Source: DAOUJI01 sp965237875
GTDB lineage: Bacteria > Chloroflexota > Dehalococcoidia > Lucifugimonadales > JAGWBF01
Reading direction: 5' to 3'
Length of the DNA stretch: 64,000 nucleotides
Assembly: GCA_965237875.1 (NCBI GenBank)
Contig: CBDEGP010000002.1
Location: forward strand, 496,001 to 560,000
In this document: piece by piece, positions 48,790-57,555 of the stretch
Layout: each line of letters starts with the position of its first letter
Numbering within the stretch: position 1 is the first letter of the stretch
Program-made: the position numbers and the translations under genes
The notes under the pieces: model-generated
The model's database searches: none
The model's input: the letters and a program-made list of their open reading frames with translations, nothing else
Told to the model about the DNA's origin: nothing

Positions 48790-51072
48790 TTACGCTATAC
48801 CCGTGTCGGCGAGAGAAATTTCGCCTTCGGGTGAGAGTGAAAGACCCTGGTCTATTCCCGCATGGTAAGCCTGCTTGAGGCCCACAAGCGCCGTTTGGAC
48901 CGGCCGTTTCCCTTCGCCGAGATGCCGTGCCAACTCTGATATGGAACCATAGGCCCGGTCCACCTTCCAGTAGAAGGACAGCAGCCAGGCCAGCTCCCTT
49001 TCGTCGAGCGGAGGCGGGATGTCGCCCATACTGTAGATGGCCTCGTTGACCTTGGTGTAACGTAGAATCCCCGCCTTATCCTCGGCGTTCCGGCCGTAGT
49101 ACCGGCGGCGGCTTAGCTCAACAATCCGCCGTTTGTACTCCTCTTCGCCGTATATTATGCGGGGGAGCCACTCCTGCCTTAAGTCTTCAATCTCATCGCC
49201 CTGGGCGTTGACTATGGCAACCGCCACGTCGGAACCCAGGAGATCGTCGTATTCGAACTTGACGGCTTCCCTGAGCAGCGCTTCTTGAAGCTTGAGCGTA
49301 ATCTCCCGGGGCACCTTGCGATAGAGTTTCCCAGCGGCTTCCTCGTTGGTGTCCGCTCCAAGGCCTCCGGTGTTGAAGGCATAGTATTCCTGCGGAGGAC
49401 CCCCGTCGGCCATTTCGCTGAGGATTCGGTAGAGCAGGTTGGCGTTGTCATCCTCAAGGCCGATGATGAAAGGGTCAGAAAAATATTCCACGTAGGGCCG
49501 GCCGATAGCCCCGGCCGCGGCGCCCATTTGGACAGCCTCTCCGTACATCAGGACGCGGATGTATTGCTCCAGACTGAGGCGGCGCAGGGGCGGGACCACC
49601 GTGTTTTGCCGCATGACCGCCTGCCACAGCGCTTTGTCCGTGTCCTCCATAGGGATGTGGACGGACTCGGTGAGCCGCCCTCCGGAGATCGTTTTAATGA
49701 TGTGGTCCGACCCCTTCCGTTTCAGCAACCGGGGACGGGAGAGGACCATTCTCATGTTTCTTACGGGATTTTCCAGGTAGTTGGGCGCTCCGCTGGCCGT
49801 GTCAACAGGGACGTTTTCCAAAGTCTCCTGGGGGTTGGGGTCCCCTTCGCTGCCCCGTACCACGTCGAAAGTGATGGGGTCGTCCTCGTAAGTGAGTCCA
49901 AAGGGGACGGCGTAGAAGTTGTTCTCGGTGCCGTCGATTCCGTAGGAGATGCGGAAGCGTTGACCGTCCCGCGTGGACTCGGCGGGTTCGTCCAACCGCT
50001 GGAGGAGGACGATGTCGTCGTTCATAGGGTAGACGCCTTCTTCCGGGTCGTGCTCTATCCCCAGCGTCTTGGACAGCTCGCTGTTGGTTATCTCGATCAT
50101 GATGGTGAGCGTGCTCTTGCCGTGAAGGGACGGGCCGATGGTCACGAGGGCGTTGTTCTTCAGCTTCCCGCCAATGGTTTTCACCCTGGCCATGCTCAGG
50201 GCAGCCTGCACGGCCACGCCTTGGGCCTGCTTCACCAAGAACATGGCGATGGAGAGAGGGCCCATCTTGTGCTCACCCACATAGTCGAAACCTAAGTGGA
50301 GCGACAACCCCTTGGTGGGAGCTTTGAACACCAACTGAGTGATTCCCAACTCCCGGACCTGCGCCTTCAGCTCCTCGTCCATTCCCAGGTCATCCATCCA
50401 GTTGGGAACGGAGACTTCCAAAATGTCGGGAGAGCCTGACCACCGTTCTTTCGGAAGATCAAAGGTCAACTGCCGCCACATGTAGGGTATCTGCATATAC
50501 GCAGCGCCGAACAGCAGCTGCCTGGCGTGAAAAGACCGGCCCGGAACATCCCCGATCTGCCGGTCTGTCTGCACGATGGCGTCGCCTGCGGCGAACTTCT
50601 CCCGCATGTACCGGTTCACATATTGGAACGCCTTGGCGAAAACCCTCTGGTTTTCTTCATTGAAGGCCAGCGCATCCCGGTTGCGTTGGAACCCGTCGAT
50701 ATAATATTGGGTCAGGTCAGGGCGGCGGGCCACGCCCAGTTGGCTGTAGAAGGCAAGGCCCCCGTTGTCCAGCTTGACGACGACTCCCGGTCCGGCTCTC
50801 TTCGCTGCTTTGCCTTCTGCGCCGGCGATTCTGGCCTCTTCGTCGATCTCCTTAGCTTCCGTCGTGAACCTGTCCCGTTGTTCCTTGGGAAGGTCCTGGA
50901 GGATGTTCATTTGACAGGCGATCCACTCCGCTGATGGATTGTAGAAGGGGCTTTCTTGTCTCTGGCCCTGCCTGGCTATGGAGACCAACTCATCCAAGGC
51001 TTGGGCAAACTCTGGAACTTTGGCGGGGCCTTCCAGCGCGCCCCCCAACTTCTGGTCGGTATCGTCGGCCAA
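48790..51072 (-). CDS. Divergent ATP-dependent PEP-carboxykinase-like P-loop protein
   Basis: 760 residues from TTG at 51072 (GGGGG seven bases upstream). A segment reads like the PEPCK core: FDYVGEHKMG (262-271, compare YGGEMKKG), a hydrophobic stretch, P-loop GPSLHGKST (313-321), then YPMNDDIVLL with D352-D353 where PEPCK has a metal-binding DDE. The catalytic-region MHCSAN histidine is not evident. A later NTGGLGADTNEEAAGKLYRKVPREITLKL resembles the C-terminal PEPCK segment. It is about 220 residues longer than the usual 530-540, mostly as an N-terminal region and a C-terminal tail. Real PEPCK activity is therefore uncertain. It heads a two-gene unit with the GreA fusion. Confidence 0.65.
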   Translation of the reverse strand: MADDTDQKLGGALEGPAKVPEFAQALDELVSIARQGQRQESPFYNPSAEWIACQMNILQDLPKEQRDRFTTEAKEIDEEARIAGAEGKAAKRAGPGVVVKLDNGGLAFYSQLGVARRPDLTQYYIDGFQRNRDALAFNEENQRVFAKAFQYVNRYMREKFAAGDAIVQTDRQIGDVPGRSFHARQLLFGAAYMQIPYMWRQLTFDLPKERWSGSPDILEVSVPNWMDDLGMDEELKAQVRELGITQLVFKAPTKGLSLHLGFDYVGEHKMGPLSIAMFLVKQAQGVAVQAALSMARVKTIGGKLKNNALVTIGPSLHGKSTLTIMIEITNSELSKTLGIEHDPEEGVYPMNDDIVLLQRLDEPAESTRDGQRFRISYGIDGTENNFYAVPFGLTYEDDPITFDVVRGSEGDPNPQETLENVPVDTASGAPNYLENPVRNMRMVLSRPRLLKRKGSDHIIKTISGGRLTESVHIPMEDTDKALWQAVMRQNTVVPPLRRLSLEQYIRVLMYGEAVQMGAAAGAIGRPYVEYFSDPFIIGLEDDNANLLYRILSEMADGGPPQEYYAFNTGGLGADTNEEAAGKLYRKVPREITLKLQEALLREAVKFEYDDLLGSDVAVAIVNAQGDEIEDLRQEWLPRIIYGEEEYKRRIVELSRRRYYGRNAEDKAGILRYTKVNEAIYSMGDIPPPLDERELAWLLSFYWKVDRAYGSISELARHLGEGKRPVQTALVGLKQAYHAGIDQGLSLSPEGEISLADTGIA

Positions 51073-51365
51073 TTGGGATCCCCCTGAAATTTGAAACTGC
51101 TGTTGTGGGCTTTTTGTCTTGGCGGAAAGTCTAGTTTATCTCGGTGGCCGTCAACTCTATGCTAACTTGTGACTGGGCCTGTGTCAAAGACATTTCAGCA
51201 ATTTTTCAGGATACCAGTTTATAGGCCTGATGGCTAAGTTGGGCGGGAGTAGGCATCGCCTTTTATTTTCTCCATGCCGGCGCCTTTTCCGTTCGCCCTA
51301 AGTCCGTCGAAAGGCCGTCCATTCATGGTTCGACAAGCTTTCAAGTAACTGGTCTCGAATGGGCA

Positions 51366-51438
51366 GGGGCGACCACCGGTCGCCCCTACGACATGACATA
51401 GCCCCGCATACGTCTTTCCGGCGGAGGCCGGAATCCAG
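51366..51438. repeat. Composite dispersed repeat with hairpin
   Basis: Hairpin GGGGCGACC-ACC-GGTCGCCCC (51366-51386), then CGTCTTTCCGGCGGAGGCCG and GAATCCAG. It is the inverse arrangement of the element at 22741-22816. Confidence 0.7.
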
Positions 51439-51682
51439 ATGCACCGCCTTTCAACATGCTGTCATGCAAACGCTTTCAGTTACTCGCCGACGCTCGGCCC
51501 CGTCCCGGGGCGTAACGTTGCTCACCACGAACGGACTACTACAGCGGCTTCCGAGAATGAAAAGGCCCTAGGGGGCAGGCATCCACGGATTCAGCCTCTC
51601 CCTCCACTCCAAAGCAGCGATTGGGGAGGAGTTTTGCCCTACAACTTATTGTAGGGCATTGGCCTTTAGCTTTGGCATAAGG

Positions 51683-51688
51683 TACAAT
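51683..51688 (+). promoter_or_regulatory. -10 box suggesting a leaderless transcript
   Basis: TACAAT at 51683-51688 with TTGGCC 18 bases upstream (51659-51664). A start 6-9 bases downstream would fall at or next to the ATG at 51698, which has no Shine-Dalgarno sequence. Confidence 0.45.
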
Positions 51689-51697
51689 ATATCGGAT

Positions 51698-52396
51698 ATG
51701 GCTTTGGTGGTTGTCACGGCTCGGACCGAGCAATGCGCATCTCAGTACATACAGGCTTTAGGGGGGCGGGTGGAGGCGCGGGCAGTCACTCTCCAAAATT
51801 CTCTGGACTGTCCGGTGGACTGGCTGTCGGGCGCCGGGGGCCTGTATCTCTGCGGCGGCGGCGACATCCACCCTTTGACCTATGGCATGGACCCGGACCC
51901 CGGCGTCTCCCTTGATCTGTGCCCCGAATTTGACAGCCTTGAACTGGGACTTCTCAATGCGGCCTTGCAGCGGGACATGCCGGTGCTGGGGATATGCAGA
52001 GGCATGCAGCTGCTCAACGTGGCCTTTGGAGGCGCCCTGCTGCAGGAAGCGCCTGGCCACCGTTCATCCGGTGATGAGGACGAGGACTCCCTCAAGCACA
52101 TGGTCTATCTGTCGCCGGGGAGCAAGCTGGCGGCTATTCTGGGCACGGGCGGTTTCTTCAGGGTGAACAGCCTTCACCGTCAAGGGATCAAAGAAGCTCA
52201 AAAAGCTCCGGCGCTCCTGGCTTCCGCGTATTCATTGGAAGACGGCTTGATTGAGGGGCTGGAGAGTCCCGGGCATAGTTGGGTGTTGGGCGTGCAATTC
52301 CATCCGGAGCGCACCAACGAGGTCCCCAAGGCTTTCAACAATCTGTTCGAGTCCTTCAATGACCGGGTGGAAGACTATGGCGCCCAAAGCGGCTAG
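51698..52396 (+). CDS. Class I glutamine amidotransferase-like peptidase (PuuD-like)
   Basis: 232 residues from ATG at 51698; a TTG 39 bases upstream is in frame but lies in the promoter. The catalytic triad of the gamma-glutamyl-gamma-aminobutyrate hydrolase family is present: nucleophile C100 in VLGICRGMQLLNV, His and Glu in GVQFHPE. GLYLCGGGDIHPLTYG and NSLHRQGI are also typical of peptidase C26. PuuD-type enzymes hydrolyse gamma-glutamyl amides in putrescine degradation, but no polyamine gene is near, so the substrate is not certain. It precedes gyrA by 36 bases. Confidence 0.88.
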   Translation: MALVVVTARTEQCASQYIQALGGRVEARAVTLQNSLDCPVDWLSGAGGLYLCGGGDIHPLTYGMDPDPGVSLDLCPEFDSLELGLLNAALQRDMPVLGICRGMQLLNVAFGGALLQEAPGHRSSGDEDEDSLKHMVYLSPGSKLAAILGTGGFFRVNSLHRQGIKEAQKAPALLASAYSLEDGLIEGLESPGHSWVLGVQFHPERTNEVPKAFNNLFESFNDRVEDYGAQSG

Positions 52397-52432
52397 GTGC
52401 GCGCGAGCCAGTATCCAAGAGAGGATTTGTAG

Positions 52433-54955
52433 ATGACGACAACGACAGAGAATATTCAGCCCGTCCCCATAGAACAGGAAATGCGGACGTCGTACTTGAG
52501 CTACGCCATGAGCGTGATCGTGGCAAGAGCTTTGCCCGACGTAAGGGACGGGCTCAAGCCGGTGCAGAGGCGCATTCTCTATTCGATGGACGAACTGGCG
52601 CTCAGGCCGAACTCCGCATACAAGAAGAGCGCCCGCATCGTCGGGGAGGTCATGGGTAAATACCATCCCCATGGCGACAGCCCCGTCTATGAGGCCCTGG
52701 TGCGCATGGCCCAGAGTTTCTCGCTGCGCTATCCTCTGGTGGACGGCCAGGGCAACTTTGGCAGCGTCGACAACGACCCCCCGGCTGCCATGCGGTACAC
52801 AGAGGCCCGCCTGGCGTCGATTGCGGAAGAGATTCTGGCGGACCTGGACCAGGACACGGTCGATTTCTCCGCCAACTTCGACGGCTCACTGCATGAGCCG
52901 ACCGTGATGCCCGGACTCCTGCCCAACATGCTGCTGAACGGCGCGTCGGGCATTGCCGTGGGAATGGCCACCAACATCCCTCCCCACAACCTCAACGAAA
53001 TATGCAGCGCAGCCAGTTTCCTCGTGGACAACCCGGACGTAAGTGTGGAGGAGCTCATCAAGATGGTCCCCGGACCGGACTTCCCCACCGCCGGAATAAT
53101 CCGGGGCCGGTCCGGAATCATAGACGCCTACACCACCGGAACAGGCCGTGTGGTCATGCAGGCCAGGGCCGAAGTAGAGGAGGTTCGAGGGAACCGTCAG
53201 CAGATAGTCGTCACAGAGCTACCCTTCCAGGTCAACAAGGCCTCGCTGGTTGAAAAGATCGCCCAGCTGGTGCGGGACAAGAAAGTCGAGGGAATTTCGG
53301 ACATCCGAGACGAGTCCGACCGGCACGGGCTCCGGGTCGTAATCGAGTTGAGGCGGGAAGCCCAGGGCGAAATCGTTCTGAACCAGTTGTACCGCCACAC
53401 GTCTCTCAGGTCGTCGTTCAACGTGATAATGCTGGCCCTGGTGGATGGGCAGCCCCAGGTTTTGGGCCTCAAACGGGCGCTCCAGCTTTACTTGGACCAC
53501 CGCCGTGAAGTAATCCGGCGCAAGTCCGAACATCAGCTCAAGGTGGCCCGGGACAGGGCGCACATAGTTGAGGGCCTGTTAAAAGCCATTTCAACCATCG
53601 ACGAAATCATTGCAGCCATCAGGGGGTCGGCTGATGCGGCGACGGCCAGAGCAAACCTGGTGCAGCAGTTCGACCTGACCGAGGTCCAGGCGACGGCAAT
53701 CCTGGACATGCAGCTGCGCCGGTTGGCCGCATTGGAGCGGGAACGGCTGGAGAAGGAGTACGAGGACCTGAAGAAGACCATCGCCGAACTGGAGGCCCTG
53801 TTGGCCGATCCGGCGAAGGTGTCGGCTGTCATCAAAGAAGACCTGGCAAGGCTGAAGAAGAGGTACGGCGACGCGCGCCGGACCGAGATAAGCGATGAGG
53901 AAGCTGTCCACCATACGCTGGAAGAGCTCACCCTTCATCAGGAAGTGGTCGTAACCCTGAGCCAGCGCGGTTACATCAAACGCATTCCCCTGGCCACCTA
54001 CAAGCTGCAGCACAGAGGCGGCAAGGGGGTCAGAGGCCAGACGACGCGGGAGGATGACGCCCTCCAAGACCTGTTGGTCGCCGACACCCATGACGCACTG
54101 CTCTTCTTCACCAACAAGGGCAGGGTCTATAGCCTCAAGTCCTATGGAATACCTCCCGACACCTCCAGGACCACGAGGGGCACTCCTGTGGTCAATGTGA
54201 TGAAGCTGGGCCAGAACGAAAAGGTCAGCGCCGTTGTGGCCGCGGGTGACCTCAAGGGAGAGGGAGTCATCGTCATAGGGACCCGGAAGGGTGAGGTCAA
54301 AGCGATGAACCTCTCCAACCTGGCCAACATGCGCTCCAGCGGCCTTAACGCCATGGATATGGAACCCGAAGATGAGTTGGTCTCGGTTAGATTGGGAACG
54401 GGCGACGAGGACGTGATGATGCTCACCGAGTTGGGCCAGGGAGTCCGATTCCCGCTCTCGGAAGCCCCCCGGCGGTCGAGAGCCGCGGGCGGCGTCAGGG
54501 GAATCCGTCTGTCCCCCGGCGACAAGATGGTCGGGATGGAACTGGTGAAGCCCGAGGACAACTTACTTTTGGTGACCCGGAGCGGCTACGGCAAGCTGGT
54601 CCCCGTGGACCGCTTCCGCGGCCAGCATCGTGGAGGTCTTGGACTGAGGGCGTACAAGACGGGGCCCAAGGTCGGACTGGTCTCGGCCGCCAGGGTGGTG
54701 AACAAGGAGCGGGACGAGGAGTTGCTGCTGGTGTCGGCAAAGTGCCAGGTCTTCAGGACGAGCCTCAGTGAGATTAGAGTTCGGGGCCGGATAACCCAGG
54801 GGGTCATTGTCTGGAAGCCTGACGCCGGCGATGAGGTGGTCTCTCTGGCCTGCATGACTGAGAGAGACGTAAGCGTGGACGGCCACGGCGCCAACGGCAA
54901 GGCCAACGGCGCCGTTCCATCCGCCAACGGGTCTGATCATACAACCGAAAGCTAA
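52433..54955 (+). CDS. gyrA: DNA gyrase subunit A
   Basis: 840 residues from ATG at 52433 with GAGG eight bases upstream. Catalytic Tyr is Y122 in AAMRYTEARL; the quinolone region reads HPHGDSPVYEALVRMAQ (S83, E87). Six-bladed C-terminal propeller motifs are present, with the GyrA box variant LQHRGGKGVRG that wraps DNA and separates gyrase from topoisomerase IV. The acidic/Gly-Asn-rich tail is short. GyrB is not in the window. It supercoils DNA with ATP in the A2B2 enzyme. Confidence 0.96.
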   Translation: MTTTTENIQPVPIEQEMRTSYLSYAMSVIVARALPDVRDGLKPVQRRILYSMDELALRPNSAYKKSARIVGEVMGKYHPHGDSPVYEALVRMAQSFSLRYPLVDGQGNFGSVDNDPPAAMRYTEARLASIAEEILADLDQDTVDFSANFDGSLHEPTVMPGLLPNMLLNGASGIAVGMATNIPPHNLNEICSAASFLVDNPDVSVEELIKMVPGPDFPTAGIIRGRSGIIDAYTTGTGRVVMQARAEVEEVRGNRQQIVVTELPFQVNKASLVEKIAQLVRDKKVEGISDIRDESDRHGLRVVIELRREAQGEIVLNQLYRHTSLRSSFNVIMLALVDGQPQVLGLKRALQLYLDHRREVIRRKSEHQLKVARDRAHIVEGLLKAISTIDEIIAAIRGSADAATARANLVQQFDLTEVQATAILDMQLRRLAALERERLEKEYEDLKKTIAELEALLADPAKVSAVIKEDLARLKKRYGDARRTEISDEEAVHHTLEELTLHQEVVVTLSQRGYIKRIPLATYKLQHRGGKGVRGQTTREDDALQDLLVADTHDALLFFTNKGRVYSLKSYGIPPDTSRTTRGTPVVNVMKLGQNEKVSAVVAAGDLKGEGVIVIGTRKGEVKAMNLSNLANMRSSGLNAMDMEPEDELVSVRLGTGDEDVMMLTELGQGVRFPLSEAPRRSRAAGGVRGIRLSPGDKMVGMELVKPEDNLLLVTRSGYGKLVPVDRFRGQHRGGLGLRAYKTGPKVGLVSAARVVNKERDEELLLVSAKCQVFRTSLSEIRVRGRITQGVIVWKPDAGDEVVSLACMTERDVSVDGHGANGKANGAVPSANGSDHTTES

Positions 54956-54961
54956 GCCGTA

Positions 54962-55657
54962 TTGGTCCTAGTCCTTGTTCATGGCGCGGGTGAGTGTGGG
55001 CTTTCCTTTGCGCTTCAGGCGGCCCATTTTCGGGATGCTGTGGCTGTTGACCTGCCTGGACATCCCGTGGGCGAACCCAAGACCAGCATAGCGGGTTACG
55101 TCGAGTGGCTCCGGAGCTTTCTGGCCGAACAAGAGATCAGCCGACCCATAGTTTGCGGCCACTCTATGGGCGGCGCGATAGCGCAGCTGTTTGCCCTCAC
55201 CTATCCCGACGAACTGGCGGGCCTGATTCTTCTCGGCACGGGGGCCCGGCTCCGAGTCCATCCCAAGTATTTGGAGGAATGCGAAGACGGGATTCACGAC
55301 CCGGACTCTTGGCTTGACGGCAGGCGGAGCGACTATCGTCTGGTTGAAGCTGGGTTGGCTGCGGACCTGCTGGACAGGGCGTCCCGGATAGGCCCTGCGG
55401 TCAAGCTAAACGACCTGCACTGCTGCGACGTTTTCGACGTCATGGAGAGGGTTGGCGAGATAAAGGCCCCCACGCTGGTCTTGTGCGGCTCCGACGACGT
55501 GATGACCCCTGTAAAATACTCCCACTACCTGTATGACATGATAAAGGGTTCTGAGATTCGGATAATAGAAGGCGGCAGCCACTTTGTTCAGCTTGAGCAG
55601 ACGGGTGCGGTGAATTCCGCCATAGAAGAGTTCTTGTCAAAATTCTCTTACGCCTGA
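54962..55657 (+). CDS. Alpha/beta hydrolase
   Basis: 231 residues, starting at a TTG (54962) 6 bases after gyrA; no strong ribosome site, so it may be coupled to gyrA. It has an alpha/beta hydrolase fold with oxyanion LVHGAG, nucleophile elbow CGHSMGGAIAQ, acid in CGSDDVMTP and catalytic His in GGSHFVQLEQ. Many such proteins are esterases or C-C bond hydrolases; the substrate is unknown. Length is slightly below average for the family. Confidence 0.82.
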   Translation: MVLVLVHGAGECGLSFALQAAHFRDAVAVDLPGHPVGEPKTSIAGYVEWLRSFLAEQEISRPIVCGHSMGGAIAQLFALTYPDELAGLILLGTGARLRVHPKYLEECEDGIHDPDSWLDGRRSDYRLVEAGLAADLLDRASRIGPAVKLNDLHCCDVFDVMERVGEIKAPTLVLCGSDDVMTPVKYSHYLYDMIKGSEIRIIEGGSHFVQLEQTGAVNSAIEEFLSKFSYA

Positions 55658-55665
55658 CCCTCTCC

Positions 55666-56025
55666 TTGACGGAACATGAAACAACAGTCTTGAGCCACGA
55701 ACTTAACATAATTGTCTGCGTAGACCCACGAGTGTGTGGACATCCGGCGTTCCCTGGGACAAATGGGCATGAACTTCTCGATGGTCTCGATAAGTCGGTC
55801 CAGGAACATGGGTTGGAGGAGCGGGTTAGGGTTTCCCCGTGCCAGTGCATATTCGGATGCACCTACGGGCCAAGGGCCGACGTTATCAGGCGATGGGACG
55901 GGAACAAGCGGCTCTACGGCTCGGTTTCCGGTCGTGTGACCATCTCTGTCAGGGGGCGTGTGGACATGAACGCTATACCCGTCGACTTATCGGACATGCT
56001 CCGGGACAACCTGCCCTCCGATTGA
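55666..56025 (+). CDS. Ferredoxin-like (2Fe-2S) protein, 119 aa
   Basis: The start is uncertain (TTG at 55666, 8 bases after the hydrolase stop; no clear ribosome site). Cysteines lie in CVDPRVCGHPAF and in PCQCIFGC; the pattern, Cys ... Cys, a helix, CxCxxxC, then GPRADVIRRWDGNKRLYGSVSGRVTI in parts, resembles thioredoxin-like [2Fe-2S] ferredoxins and DUF1636-type metal proteins. A role in electron transfer or metal handling is possible but unproved. It is tightly spaced with the hydrolase gene. Confidence 0.62.
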   Translation: MTEHETTVLSHELNIIVCVDPRVCGHPAFPGTNGHELLDGLDKSVQEHGLEERVRVSPCQCIFGCTYGPRADVIRRWDGNKRLYGSVSGRVTISVRGRVDMNAIPVDLSDMLRDNLPSD

Positions 56026-56102
56026 CCCTTACGCGGCGTCCAAAGTAGAATCTCCCCGTCCCAAACATCTCCTCCGATACAGATGATCGGCGGGTGAATG
56101 GT

Positions 56103-57512
56103 ATGAGCGACTCCCTCAGCCGCAGGCTTGGCGGTTTTGCATCAACCCTGGAATATGAAAAGCTGCCTCCCCACGTCGTGGACAAGGTAAAGGGACTGAT
56201 TCTTCATGGGCTGCTGGTGTCCATAGCCGGGGCGCCTTTGGCAAGGGTGGCCTCGGTCGTAGAAATGACCAAGCGGGAAGAGCCCCGTCCGGACGGCGCC
56301 GCTATATGGGTGGACGGCGCCAGGGTCAGCCGCCGAGGCGCCGCTTTCGCCAACGCCAAGATGATGCACGCCACAAGTCAATCGGACTCCTACCGGATGC
56401 TCACTCACCCCGGGCCTTGCGTGATTCCCCCCGCCGTGGCGTCCTGCGAGATCGACGGAGGATCGGGGAAAGACTTGATCACGGCCGTGGCGGCAGGGTA
56501 TGAGGTGGAAACCCGCATAGCCAGTGACTTCATTCCAACCACGCAGGCCCGCGGGTTCAGGTCGAGCCCGGTTTACGGCGTTTTCGGGTCGGCGGCGGCC
56601 ACCGGAAGGTTGTTGGGTTTGGACGCAGGCCAAATGGCCAACGCCATTGCTCTGGCCGCAACGTTTTCCGGCGGAACGGGGGAGGGCGGCCGGACGGAAG
56701 GCCAGGAAGCCACAATCCACGAGTCCAATGCCGCCGTCAACGGAATCACGGCGGCTCTGCTGGCCCAGGAAGGCGTCAGGGGCGCCGACCTGGCCCTGGA
56801 AGGGGACGCAGGGTTCTACAACGCCTTCACGGGGAACAACCGGGGGGAGCTGTCCTATGCCTTTGAAGGGCCCCTTTCGACGGACGTGGACAGCGTAGCA
56901 AGCGGACTGGGTGAGCGTTACGTTCTTATGGACGTGACCCCCAAGATATACCCCACGGCGGGATACAATCAGCCGGTGATAGAGCTTATGGCCCGCCTCA
57001 AGGCCCAGCATGACATCCAATGGGACAACGTGGACAGCATCGACATCGAGATGAACTGGCTTGAGACCCTCTACCCATCTCCCGCGTTTCCCAACCCCCA
57101 GAGGAGCGATCGGAGGGTCGGAGGCACCCATTACTTCGCCGCCTATACCTGTGTGTATGGCCATTACCCGGCCATCAGGGCGGGAGTGTCCCCTGGGTCC
57201 GAGGCCGGTTCGTCAGAAGAAAACCAGGTCCTAGAGCTAATGGAGCGTGTGAACGTCACCGGGGTGAAGGACAGAGGGTCCTACTCCCCACACATGACGG
57301 TGGTGACGAAGGACGGGAGAAGCTATACGGACGAGATGACCGGCGACGAGACCAAATGGGGACTCGATACGGTTTCTCACCGCCTGCGAGAGATGTTCGA
57401 CAGTCTTGTGATTCCCGCGGTCCAGCTGGAGGAATTGGTTTCGACAGTCACTCATCTTGATGAGTTGGACAGCATAGGAACGATGGTGGGGCTGTGCATC
57501 CGAAAGGATTGA
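56103..57512 (+). CDS. MmgE/PrpD family protein
   Basis: 469 residues from ATG at 56103; a GTG at 56094 is in frame. The family sequence is clear: SDSLSRRLGGFASTLEYEKLPPHVVDKVKGL opening (in parts), GAAFANAKMMHATSQSD, ITAVAAGYEVETRI, RGFRSSPVYGVFGSAAATGRLLGLD, KIYPTAGYNQPVIELM and the C-terminal VTVVTKDG-like MTVVTKDGRSY. MmgE/PrpD enzymes dehydrate 2-methylcitrate or related hydroxy acids (cis-aconitate decarboxylase is another member). The substrate is not known and no methylcitrate synthase gene is near. The SDR gene follows after 43 bases. Confidence 0.9.
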   Translation: MSDSLSRRLGGFASTLEYEKLPPHVVDKVKGLILHGLLVSIAGAPLARVASVVEMTKREEPRPDGAAIWVDGARVSRRGAAFANAKMMHATSQSDSYRMLTHPGPCVIPPAVASCEIDGGSGKDLITAVAAGYEVETRIASDFIPTTQARGFRSSPVYGVFGSAAATGRLLGLDAGQMANAIALAATFSGGTGEGGRTEGQEATIHESNAAVNGITAALLAQEGVRGADLALEGDAGFYNAFTGNNRGELSYAFEGPLSTDVDSVASGLGERYVLMDVTPKIYPTAGYNQPVIELMARLKAQHDIQWDNVDSIDIEMNWLETLYPSPAFPNPQRSDRRVGGTHYFAAYTCVYGHYPAIRAGVSPGSEAGSSEENQVLELMERVNVTGVKDRGSYSPHMTVVTKDGRSYTDEMTGDETKWGLDTVSHRLREMFDSLVIPAVQLEELVSTVTHLDELDSIGTMVGLCIRKD

Positions 57513-57555
57513 GGCGGAAGCGGGCCGGTCGGACCCAAATCCGTGGAGAGACGGG

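Larger units (their letters stand above)
51073..51697. other. Intergenic region with dispersed repeats
   Basis: A 625-base divergent gap without a supported gene. It holds the leader of the PEPCK-like gene, a stretch near 51286-51342 with the word GTTCGACAAGC, the composite repeat at 51366-51438, and the promoter of the amidotransferase near 51683. Confidence 0.5.
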
